A stretch of 18,466 nt of DNA from an uncultured Oscillospiraceae bacterium (GTDB lineage Bacteria > Bacillota > Clostridia > Oscillospirales > Oscillospiraceae), in contig CAJUKT010000080.1 in assembly GCA_910587255.1 (NCBI GenBank), positions 1 through 18,466 of the forward strand, given 5' to 3'. The translations under genes were made by a program, and so were the position numbers. The stretch's first letter is position 1. Each line of letters opens with the position of its first letter. Shown one piece after another: positions 12,608 through 18,466 of the stretch. The notes below the pieces were generated by a model. The model was not told the DNA's origin and made no database searches. It saw only the letters and a list, made by a program, of their open reading frames with translations.

Positions 12608-13714
12608 ATGCCGTTCACACCACCATCCATACCATGGTCTTCGTTGCAGCAGGCCATGGAGGCTCAGGCGCGCATAAATAAGATGATGCCAGCCATAGAA
12701 GCAGCTATGCGAAACTCTGAGGTAATACAAGCTGGTGCCAAGCAGTTAGAGGAATACCATGCCATGCAGCCCTATATTGAGGAGGCCATGCAAGCCCAGG
12801 AGGCATTCAACAAGTCAAAAGAAGATTTCACTATGTATCATGAGCATTTAGCCAGCATGGGGGTAGAGCCTCCTTATGCCTCGGCTATCCCGCCTTCTCT
12901 TTTATTGGATGCCGCAGACGCTCAACGAGCTTTGGAGCTTTATCAGCGGTCTGTGTTGCCTTTGCCAGAATATATCCCTTGTGAGCCAAGCACACTCACT
13001 GTCCTTGCAGACACAGTATCTTTTTTCTCCTCCCAGGTGTATATCACACAGATATCGCCTTGGATTGGCGAGGTCATTACAGACCGACCCAAGCAGTCGT
13101 TTCGAGAGTTCTTTTACGACTGCCAGCAGAAATGCTCCCGCACGCTGCTCGAAGCTCATTGGTGCCCATCTGTTCTCCTGTCTCTCCCATTGAAAAAACT
13201 TGTACCAATATGCGAGCTGTCTGAGAGGAATGAACCATTTGAGAAAAAAGAAACGGCTTTAAATCAATTCATTTTCCACAGTCTTGGGATACATTTTACG
13301 GACAGTTTATTGGAAAGATGGAAAGTTGCCCCGATTCCCAACCACATCAAGCGGCTTCTGAAAGAAACGCTCTACGCCTACCGTCGAAAGGAAAACGGTC
13401 TTGTGGTGGGGGTGCTGCCAACACTCTGGGAAGGGTTTATCCGGGAGAAAGCCGCAATAGAGAAGAAACCCAGCAGCAAAGAGTTACGGGATGCTGTCGC
13501 TAAATTAGTGGAAGAAAATCAGAGTTCTTCTACGATATCCGCCTTTTATGATACATGCATTATGTACCCCTGCCACAGTCCTGAGGAAGCAAAGCCTGAT
13601 GTACCTGGACGGCACGCTGTGGCGCATGGCTGGTTTGAAAGATATCCAACAAAGAAAGCTGCTCTAAATGCAATTCTATTTACAGATTTTTTGCTCCGCT
13701 TGAAACAGTTTTAA
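12608..13714 (+). CDS. Hypothetical protein with C-terminal HEPN-like motif
   Basis: This 368-aa protein has no family I can name with certainty. The first ~80 residues are helical and Met/Gln-rich (SSLQQAMEAQARINKMM, EEAMQAQEAFNKSKED). The middle is mixed. The C-terminus has R335-H-A-V-A-H340-G (PGRHAVAHGWF) followed by YPTKKAALNAILFTDFLL. An R-x4-6-H motif with this kind of following helix is typical of HEPN-superfamily proteins, many of them RNases in abortive infection or toxin systems; that reading is inference from a short motif. The ATG at 12608 follows GGGAGGG; an in-frame ATG at 12590 lacks a ribosome site. No antitoxin-like partner is directly adjacent on this strand. A strong terminator follows. 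Confidence 0.65.
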   Translation: MPFTPPSIPWSSLQQAMEAQARINKMMPAIEAAMRNSEVIQAGAKQLEEYHAMQPYIEEAMQAQEAFNKSKEDFTMYHEHLASMGVEPPYASAIPPSLLLDAADAQRALELYQRSVLPLPEYIPCEPSTLTVLADTVSFFSSQVYITQISPWIGEVITDRPKQSFREFFYDCQQKCSRTLLEAHWCPSVLLSLPLKKLVPICELSERNEPFEKKETALNQFIFHSLGIHFTDSLLERWKVAPIPNHIKRLLKETLYAYRRKENGLVVGVLPTLWEGFIREKAAIEKKPSSKELRDAVAKLVEENQSSSTISAFYDTCIMYPCHSPEEAKPDVPGRHAVAHGWFERYPTKKAALNAILFTDFLLRLKQF

Positions 13715-13721
13715 GTGAGTG

Positions 13722-13755
13722 AATCGGGGTCCAGGAATTCCCCTGGACCCCGATT
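13722..13755. terminator. Strong bidirectional terminator
   Basis: AATCGGGGTCCAGG (13722-13735) and CCTGGACCCCGATT (13742-13755) form a perfect 14-bp stem with a 6-base loop. It sits between convergent genes ending at 13714 and 13769, with T-rich sequence after it on the + strand. Confidence 0.8.
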
Positions 13756-13768
13756 TGTGTGTCGAGGT

Positions 13769-14011
13769 TTAAACCACGGCCAGTTCCCCAGCCAATGTCC
13801 GCTCAATGGCCGCCACAATCTCATGCGGGGGCATATCCAGCGCATGGGCAATCTTGAACAAAGTATCGATTGTCGGAGAGCGTAGGCCACGCTCGATTTT
13901 AGAGTAATGCGTTCGGTCCAGGCCGGCCAGACCGCTCAACACCTCTTGGGACATTCCTTTGGATTTCCGCAACTCTGCTATCGTGCTCCCTACCAATTCT
14001 GCACTAATCAT
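13769..14011 (-). CDS. XRE-family HTH transcriptional regulator
   Basis: This 80-aa protein is almost entirely a Cro/C1-type helix-turn-helix domain: GSTIAELRKSKGMSQEVLSG, LAGLDRTHYSKIERG, RSPTIDTLFKIAHALD. It probably represses transcription as a dimer. Start 14011 follows GGGAGGG with about 6 bases of spacing; an upstream in-frame ATG at 14068 would add a leader without a ribosome site and would overlap the operator candidate. The palindrome at 14061-14076 lies 50 bases upstream of the start and overlaps the -35 box of a divergent + strand promoter, so autoregulation and control of the rightward genes are likely. No endotoxin or phage gene is fused to it. Confidence 0.85.
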   Translation of the reverse strand: MISAELVGSTIAELRKSKGMSQEVLSGLAGLDRTHYSKIERGLRSPTIDTLFKIAHALDMPPHEIVAAIERTLAGELAVV

Positions 14012-14060
14012 CCGTCTCCCTCCCATTGTTTCCATCATAACAATGAGAGCAACGTTCATC

Positions 14061-14076
14061 GAGGTCACTTGACCTC
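14061..14076. promoter_or_regulatory. Palindromic operator candidate for the XRE regulator
   Basis: GAGGTCA-CT-TGACCTC is a perfect 7+7 bp palindrome upstream of the XRE gene. It overlaps the -35 hexamer of the divergent promoter. Short palindromes of this kind are usual XRE-dimer sites. Confidence 0.55.
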
Positions 14077-14097
14077 AATTGCAAATCGTGGTATCAT
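14069..14097 (+). promoter_or_regulatory. Rightward promoter overlapping the XRE operator
   Basis: TTGACC (14069-14074) and TATCAT (14092-14097) are 17 bases apart. The -35 box is inside the palindrome, so regulator binding would block it. The next + strand gene starts at 14345. Confidence 0.5.
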
Positions 14098-14246
14098 TTT
14101 TTAGCCAGCATCCTACATACTTCACGCAAAAATAGATTTGCCTCGCATTTCTCTATGTATTGCGCATATAAATGTCCTATCAGACATTAAATCGCCCAAA
14201 AAAGTGTGAATATACTGAAAATATTATAGTTTTTTACACAAAACGC

Positions 14247-14274
14247 TTGAGTTTTTCGGAAACAGTGTTATAAT
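14247..14274 (+). promoter_or_regulatory. Promoter of the SLH/transglutaminase-like gene
   Basis: TTGAGT (14247-14252) and a consensus TATAAT (14269-14274) are 16 bases apart, 70 bases before the start codon. A small inverted repeat, AATGTC/GACATT (14171-14188), lies upstream. Confidence 0.65.
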
Positions 14275-14344
14275 AAAGATGCACTATCCGCAACACGAAT
14301 ACTTATACTTTATACAGCCAATACTAAGGAGGATTTTAATTAAA

Positions 14345-15895
14345 ATGCGTGCACATAAGAAAATCAGCCTGGGCCTTGCCCTGGCACTCGCCCTGTCCCT
14401 GACCGCTCCCGCCTTGGCTGCCCCCGCTCCTGTCCCGCAGGCTACGTTGAAGGTCGTTTGCGCAGCAAACGGCCGCTCCCCTTTCTCCGACGTGCCCTCT
14501 ACGCACTGGGGACTTGACGGCATCCTCGTTGCGTATGAGGACGGTGTCATGACTGGGACGTATCACAATCCCAACACCGGCGAGCGCCAGTTCAGCCCTG
14601 CGGCTCCGCTGACTATGGCCGAATGGAGTGTTATGCTCTATCGTGCGTGGTACGCCGATGAGCCCTACGCCGTTGCGCAGGAGAACTGGTGGAACCGTGA
14701 AGCCGAAATTCTGAGTCGCCATGGCATCTATTCCGACATCGGCACCCTGTCCAGCATCCAGTTCAACGGTCCTGCGTCCCGGACTCAGATGGCCGTGACT
14801 ATTGCCAACCTTATGCGCGACAAGGGTATCACCGCTGATGCTGCCAAGGTGGAAACCGCTAAATCCCAGATTGCCGACATCTCTGACATTTTCCCCATGC
14901 ACCAGAACGCTGTTGCCACCTGCTGGGCGCTTGGTATTATCAACGGCACCGGCGGGGGCAAGTTCGATGGCAACGGCAACACCGAGCGTGCCGCTGCGGC
15001 CACCGTCTACGGCCGGGTGAAGAACGTGCTGGCCGGGGCCCCCTCCGGTGGCGAGACCCCGCCTGTGATTCCCACTCCTCCCACGACTGTGAGCCCTGTG
15101 GGGACTATGTCCAGCACCCGACTCAATCTGGGCAAGAATGACATCGCAAGCCACGCTCCTATCACAGACTACTGGGCCCAGCAGCCCATGGAAATCCGAA
15201 ATATCTCCGACCGCGATTCCTTCAATGCTGCCTGTCAGACCATTAAGGATTCCGAGATGATTCTGACGCAGGGCGAAATTACTCGTGGAGTGAATCAATA
15301 TTACAACTATGCCGTAGTAGAAAAAAGTTCCGCTGCAACACAAGCGAATGTGGATTTTGCAATGCAGAATTTGTTTGGTTGGTCTGGAGATTACGGCAAT
15401 TATGGAACTTCCTATCGATTTTATAATTTGCGTCCGCTGGGTTCAGCAACTACCTCTGCGCCACGCTTTGCTGCCACAATCGCCCAAATCAACGCCAACC
15501 CTGATATCAGCGACAAGGAGAAAGCAGCCCTTTGTGTGAAGGCTGTCTGTGAGCAGATTGATTATCAGGTGAATGGTGGTGCCAGCTGGTCAAATGGGGG
15601 TAAAAAGGGGGATTGTCAGAGTTACGAAATAATGCTTAACCAGTTGTTGTCCGCAGCAGGGATTCCCAGCCTGAATATCGGCGGTACTGTTGCCGCTGGT
15701 GCCCACGCTTGGGTTCAGGTTAAACTGGACGGCACATGGTATGTGATGGATGGCACTATCACGGAAAACAATCCCAGTGCAACTGTATTCACCTTTGCCG
15801 AGCATGAGGCCAAGTACGGATACAGTGGCATCAACGATGCGGATATGTACAAAGTTGCTCGTGCGTTGGTGGATGCGGCTTACCCCGCCAACTGA
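14345..15895 (+). CDS. Exported SLH-domain protein with transglutaminase-like domain
   Basis: A 516-aa secreted protein. Residues 1-26 are a signal peptide (basic RAHKK, hydrophobic LGLALALALSLTAPA, cleavage near ALA-AP). Residues about 45-230 hold two to three S-layer-homology-like repeats (FSDVPSTHWGLDGI, FNGPASRTQMAVTIANLM, ISDIFPMHQNAVATCWALGI). These usually bind cell-wall polysaccharide. A Pro/Thr linker (about 236-253) leads to a C-terminal transglutaminase/protease-like fold with a Cys-His-Asp triad: C424 (KKGDCQSYE), H454 (GAHAWVQVK) and D469 (WYVMDGT). It could crosslink or cleave surface proteins or peptidoglycan-linked substrates. Start 14345 follows AAGGAGG; an upstream in-frame ATG at 14279 precedes that site. 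A strong terminator follows. It is monocistronic. Confidence 0.82.
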   Translation: MRAHKKISLGLALALALSLTAPALAAPAPVPQATLKVVCAANGRSPFSDVPSTHWGLDGILVAYEDGVMTGTYHNPNTGERQFSPAAPLTMAEWSVMLYRAWYADEPYAVAQENWWNREAEILSRHGIYSDIGTLSSIQFNGPASRTQMAVTIANLMRDKGITADAAKVETAKSQIADISDIFPMHQNAVATCWALGIINGTGGGKFDGNGNTERAAAATVYGRVKNVLAGAPSGGETPPVIPTPPTTVSPVGTMSSTRLNLGKNDIASHAPITDYWAQQPMEIRNISDRDSFNAACQTIKDSEMILTQGEITRGVNQYYNYAVVEKSSAATQANVDFAMQNLFGWSGDYGNYGTSYRFYNLRPLGSATTSAPRFAATIAQINANPDISDKEKAALCVKAVCEQIDYQVNGGASWSNGGKKGDCQSYEIMLNQLLSAAGIPSLNIGGTVAAGAHAWVQVKLDGTWYVMDGTITENNPSATVFTFAEHEAKYGYSGINDADMYKVARALVDAAYPAN

Positions 15896-15913
15896 ATCGC
15901 CATATAACACAAC

Positions 15914-15953
15914 AACCGGGGCGGCCTCGAAGGGCCGCCCCGGTTTTATTTTA
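15914..15953 (+). terminator. Rho-independent terminator
   Basis: AACCGGGGCGGCC (15914-15926) and GGCCGCCCCGGTT (15933-15945) form a perfect 13-bp stem, followed by TTATTTTA. It ends the SLH/transglutaminase-like gene. Confidence 0.88.
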
Positions 15954-16027
15954 CCATCAGTGTGGCACTCTGTGCCGGATTCTCTTTTGAGCCCAATTAC
16001 CAAGAATCCCTCTCTAAAACATTGCTA

Positions 16028-16056
16028 TTGACTGCTTTTTGCAAAGGATTTTTTAT
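16028..16056 (+). promoter_or_regulatory. Weak promoter candidate
   Basis: TTGACT (16028-16033) is followed after 17 bases by TTTTAT (16051-16056), about 60 bases before the small gene at 16117. The -10 box is poor. Confidence 0.3.
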
Positions 16057-16116
16057 GCTCTGGATTCCATTTTTCTCAAATTTGTGATAGAATTTGATTC
16101 AAAAGTGGGTGATACA

Positions 16117-16455
16117 ATGATTATAAAAGCGACCAGGAAATCCCCATCTGGGGTACATCGCATGACCTATCGCAGCCATAACTGCATGCTCTCATTTACG
16201 GGATTCCCCGACATCCCAGTACCTGGAAAAATCGAACACGAAAAGGAGCTGCTATATGCCCCCACGGCAGCAGTGATGTTCGACAAAGAAATCAGCGCAT
16301 GGCAAATAAATTTGACGCTGCCCTCATTCCCGGTGTTCCCCGAGGACTGGCCCCGGATAAAATCTGCCACAGAGGATATGCTGGCACTTTGGGAAGAGGT
16401 GCGGGGAGAACTTTCTGACGATGGTCAATGGTGGTCGGAGGCAAAAGCCCAGTAG
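16117..16455 (+). CDS. Hypothetical 112-aa protein
   Basis: No family is recognised. The protein appears compact and soluble, with beta-like N-terminal segments (SHNCMLSFTGFPDIPVPGK) and a C-terminal helix (RIKSATEDMLALWEEVRGEL). ATG 16117 was chosen because it follows a modest GGGTGA ribosome site. The frame is also open upstream to 16039, where it looks non-coding. It is transcribed away from the terminator at 15914-15953, and no partner is nearby. Confidence 0.5.
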   Translation: MIIKATRKSPSGVHRMTYRSHNCMLSFTGFPDIPVPGKIEHEKELLYAPTAAVMFDKEISAWQINLTLPSFPVFPEDWPRIKSATEDMLALWEEVRGELSDDGQWWSEAKAQ

Positions 16456-16557
16456 GTATACAAATTTCAACAAACCGGCCTGAAAACATTTCTCTTATGG
16501 GAATCCCGCTGCATCAAATCTTTGAGCTTAATATGCCTGACACCCAACAGCCCCTGC

Positions 16558-16667
16558 TCTTTCGCAAACCACACCCAAAGCACACCCAAACCATCCTCAA
16601 ACCACACCCAAATCAAGAACAAATTAGGCCCACACTGTCCCCAAACTATCCCCAAAGCAGACACAAA
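16558..16667. repeat. Ten-unit 11-bp array with CAAA in phase
   Basis: CAAA (CACA once) occurs at 16565, 16576, 16587, 16598, 16609, 16620, 16631, 16642, 16653 and 16664, exactly 11 bases apart. Four units are close to CCACACCCAAA; others vary ahead of the CAAA. Eleven is not a multiple of three, so a coding origin is unlikely; DNA- or RNA-level phasing is implied. It could be an iteron-like origin, a ParR-type centromere (plasmid R1 parC uses 11-bp repeats) or a phased protein site. An 86-codon ORF across it is rejected. The array is bounded on the right by an 18-bp repeat copy at 16676. Confidence 0.8.
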
Positions 16668-16675
16668 GAAATGCG

Positions 16676-16694
16676 CTCAAACCGTTGAAAACAG
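16676..16694 (+). repeat. Direct repeat copy 1, core AACCGTTGA
   Basis: CTCAAACCGTTGAAAACAG at 16676-16694 resembles CTCGAACCGTTGATACAG at 16900-16917. A weaker third copy (AAACCGGCCTGAAAACA) is near 16475. All lie within the gene-free 16456-17033 stretch. They may be phage integrase or replication-protein sites. Confidence 0.4.
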
Positions 16695-16899
16695 CCAGTT
16701 TTTGCTTTCCAATTTTGTCAATGGAAGAAAGGGAGCCCACTTTATCAGGGCTTTACAGAATGCCCCTCACAGGAAGGTTTTTCGCAATTAAGATGCTGAA
16801 TTTTCACGAAAAGCAGCAAAGAAACAGACGCACAAAGCATCGCCAAACGAAAGACAAAATAGTGCTGCACTAATGACAATGTAAACACAAATTTTTGCC

Positions 16900-16917
16900 C
16901 TCGAACCGTTGATACAG
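16900..16917 (+). repeat. Direct repeat copy 2, core AACCGTTGA
   Basis: CTCGAACCGTTGATACAG is the partner of the copy at 16676-16694, 224 bp away. The region between them shows no gene and no other clear signal. Confidence 0.4.
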
Positions 16918-16989
16918 GCCGATTTTCTCCTATCACTTTTTAGGTTGAATCTTTGGCAGCGCCCTCATGGGTGAGAGGCAATAATAAAG

Positions 16990-17019
16990 CGCTCCCTCCC
17001 TGGTAGATGGGATGGAGCG
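16990..17019 (-). terminator. Terminator of the leftward phage-like operon
   Basis: On the - strand CGCTCCATCCC pairs with GGGAGGGAGCG, with one mismatch and an 8-base loop, and is followed by CTTTATTATT. It lies just past the RusA-like stop at 17034. Confidence 0.65.
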
Positions 17020-17033
17020 TTCGATTTTGTTTA

Positions 17034-17426
17034 TTATGGCTGCGGTACATCCAGAGGCATGATATCTATCTCTGTGCGAGGCGCATCCTTGTCGTAGAAC
17101 ACGCGGCTTCCATCGTGAGCAGCCACGATTTTGCAGTGGTCATCCGCCAACACACCGTAATGCGTCAGCACATCATCGACCGCCTGGAGCAGGTTCACCA
17201 GGTCTACGCGGCGACGGTCGCCTCGGAAGAAGCGGCAGGCAATGTTGCAGGGCTGGTCTATCTTGATTCGAACTTCGTCTGGAATGTACGGCCCGGCCTG
17301 CTTCTGAAAGTCCTCGAAGCGTTTGCTGGGCGCCACAAAGGGCCGGCCCTGGGGCGTATGTAGGATTCGCATGTTGTTTTTCTTTGGAATGGGCTGCCCT
17401 GGCAGTAACAGTTTGATTTCTTCCAT
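17034..17426 (-). CDS. rusA: RusA-family Holliday junction resolvase
   Basis: A 130-aa RusA-type endodeoxyribonuclease, which cuts four-way DNA junctions in phage and prophage recombination. The family signature is the acidic cluster R-V-D75-L-V-N78-L-L-Q-A-V-D84-D85 followed by G-V-L-A-D95-D96 and K99. The N-terminus (IKLLLPGQPIPKKNNMR) matches the usual first strand. Its length is close to the 120-aa E. coli RusA. The start at 17426 lies only 4 bases after the helicase stop and has no strong ribosome site, so translation is probably coupled. Longer in-frame starts run into the helicase gene and are rejected. Together with the helicase it marks a phage-like replication module. Confidence 0.85.
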   Translation of the reverse strand: MEEIKLLLPGQPIPKKNNMRILHTPQGRPFVAPSKRFEDFQKQAGPYIPDEVRIKIDQPCNIACRFFRGDRRRVDLVNLLQAVDDVLTHYGVLADDHCKIVAAHDGSRVFYDKDAPRTEIDIMPLDVPQP

Positions 17427-17430
17427 AACT

Positions 17431-18466
17431 TTACGCCGATTGAGAGCGGGCTGGCTCTTCAAAAATGCTGGCCTGCTCGCCCACCGGGAATGGCAAATCA
17501 TCGTCATTGAAATTGCAGGCATTTCCATTCGCGGCAACACCATCATCCGGCCCCACCTCCCAGGAGAAGCAAGGATACTCACCTTCGGCGTAGAACCGGC
17601 GTCCAGCCTTGTCAAAGTTCAGATACACGGCCTCATCGGTAGGGGCCACCCTGGATTTCAAGATTCTAATGCGGGTATCAGAGCTCCGCTTTCCTGGATT
17701 AGCCTTCTCATACTTTTCCTTCTCTTCAGGTGAGAATTTATGAATGGCCAACACCTCATGCGCCCAGTTTCCCATCTTTGAGGCCCCATAGATGTCGTTG
17801 AGCCCTTTGATTTCGTTGTCAGACTTTTTGGGATGGGCCAGCACCAGGATATGGACATTCCATTTTTCAGCAAATCGAACCATCTTGTAAATTATGTCCG
17901 CCTGCTCTGAATATTCATTATCTCCGGCCCCAATTGTCAAGGCCATAACGTTGTCTACCACAAAGAATTTGTAGCCTTGCTTGACGTGCGTGTAGAAGCA
18001 CCGCATCAGGTCTTCGAAAGAGATGATTTCATTGTCGCAGTCAATAAAATCAATGTATTCGGTGAGCTTTTCCTGGATGATGGCTTTTAACTTGTCATCC
18101 TTCACCACAGGGAACTTTTTTCCTGTGCCTGCCTGCTCCACCCATTCTACGCCATCTTTTCCCGCAGCCTGTCCAAAAAGCCAGGTGTTTTGCTGAGCGC
18201 GGGATATCTCGCCGTTGAAAACACAGCTCTTGATTTCCTGTGAAGCCGCTGACAGCACGAATTGGCCTGACATGGTAGACTTGCCGTGGCCGCTGCATCC
18301 GACCCCCATTGAAACTTCGCCGTAGCGAAGCCCACCCATCGTGCGGTCAAGGGAAGAAATCCCGGTGAGGATACCGTTCTGTTTGCTAAGGTCGATGCAT
18401 TCATCTCCATCAGGACGATAGCACCCCCCGTCAGGGATGTACTCGGCATCTTCGCCCAACGCCTCA
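17431..18466 (-). CDS. DnaB/Twinkle-type replicative helicase, 5' partial
   Basis: The reading frame is open to the window edge, so the N-terminus, and possibly a primase domain, lies outside. The 345 visible residues contain the RecA-like helicase core of the DnaB/Twinkle/T7 gp4 group: SSLDRTMGGLRYGEVSMGVG leading to Walker A CSGHGKST, Walker B FFVVDNVMAL, and ILVLAHPKKS (the sensor/H4-like loop), then YGASKMGNWAHEVLAIHK and RILKSR, a likely finger. The acidic C-terminal tail (NFNDDDLPFPVGEQ) may bind partners. It would unwind DNA at a phage replication fork. The first possible visible start is TTG at 18459, and a true start upstream is more likely. Confidence 0.85.
   Translation of the reverse strand, partial: EALGEDAEYIPDGGCYRPDGDECIDLSKQNGILTGISSLDRTMGGLRYGEVSMGVGCSGHGKSTMSGQFVLSAASQEIKSCVFNGEISRAQQNTWLFGQAAGKDGVEWVEQAGTGKKFPVVKDDKLKAIIQEKLTEYIDFIDCDNEIISFEDLMRCFYTHVKQGYKFFVVDNVMALTIGAGDNEYSEQADIIYKMVRFAEKWNVHILVLAHPKKSDNEIKGLNDIYGASKMGNWAHEVLAIHKFSPEEKEKYEKANPGKRSSDTRIRILKSRVAPTDEAVYLNFDKAGRRFYAEGEYPCFSWEVGPDDGVAANGNACNFNDDDLPFPVGEQASIFEEPARSQSA

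Noticed and set aside
14336..15343. 335-codon open frame on the - strand
   Set aside because: It is antisense to the SLH/transglutaminase-like gene, which has a signal peptide, promoter and terminator; the product resembles no protein family.
16558..16667. G-quadruplex on the - strand
   Set aside because: G-runs are mostly two or three bases and irregular; the strict feature is the CAAA phase, not G-tracts.
16428..16688. 86-codon ORF across the 11-bp array
   Set aside because: The 11-bp period is out of step with codons, there is no clear ribosome site, and it overlaps the end of the 112-aa gene.
1..18466. tRNA or rRNA genes, including a tRNA attachment site for the prophage
   Set aside because: No cloverleaf with a TTCRANY loop or rRNA-like segment was seen on either strand by eye.

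Overview
The window looks like accessory chromosome from a gut-type Bacillota, class Clostridia and plausibly the Oscillospiraceae. The reasons are moderately GC-rich genes with strong AAGGAGG-type ribosome sites, an SLH-domain exported protein, a PcrA-type helicase and a large load of mobile DNA. The genus cannot be fixed from sequence alone.

Layout. (1) Bases 1-1497 hold a degenerate array of CTCGGTTTAATTC-type repeats, then an ECF-like sigma factor, a 23-codon ORF and a cysteine-rich unknown protein. (2) Bases 1498-1973 hold no clear gene but several strong inverted repeats. (3) Bases 1974-9191 are a Tn7/Tn5053-like transposition module on the + strand: a short TnsA-like protein that seems to lack two of its catalytic residues, an 80-aa orphan, a second tnsA copy reduced to its two tips, TnsB (DDE), TnsC (AAA+), TniQ, an unknown 189-aa protein, a YkgJ-type cysteine-cluster protein and a serine resolvase. 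Most neighbours overlap by ATGA or nearly touch, so this reads as one operon. (4) Bases 9344-11934 (- strand) carry a small coiled-coil protein and a PcrA/UvrD helicase. (5) Bases 12092-16455 carry a twice-frameshifted YfcE-like phosphodiesterase, a large unknown protein with a HEPN-like RxxxxH motif, an XRE regulator with a palindromic operator candidate, an SLH plus transglutaminase-like exported protein and a small unknown. (6) Bases 16456-17033 are gene-free and contain a ten-unit array of CAAA at exactly 11-bp spacing. (7) Bases 17034-18466 (- strand) are a phage-like replication module: a RusA-type resolvase and a DnaB/Twinkle-type helicase running off the edge.

How it may work. TnsB, TnsC and TniQ would perform transposition. 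The apparent loss of the TnsA active site predicts nicking at only one strand per end, giving cointegrates, and the resolvase at the end of the operon is the enzyme needed to resolve these. The element thus looks like an intermediate between cut-and-paste Tn7 (active TnsA) and replicative Tn5053/Tn402 (no TnsA, with a resolvase). No CRISPR array or cas gene is visible. The element's ends are only tentatively placed, from shared GTCGCAAAAYGC motifs near 1829 and 9323.
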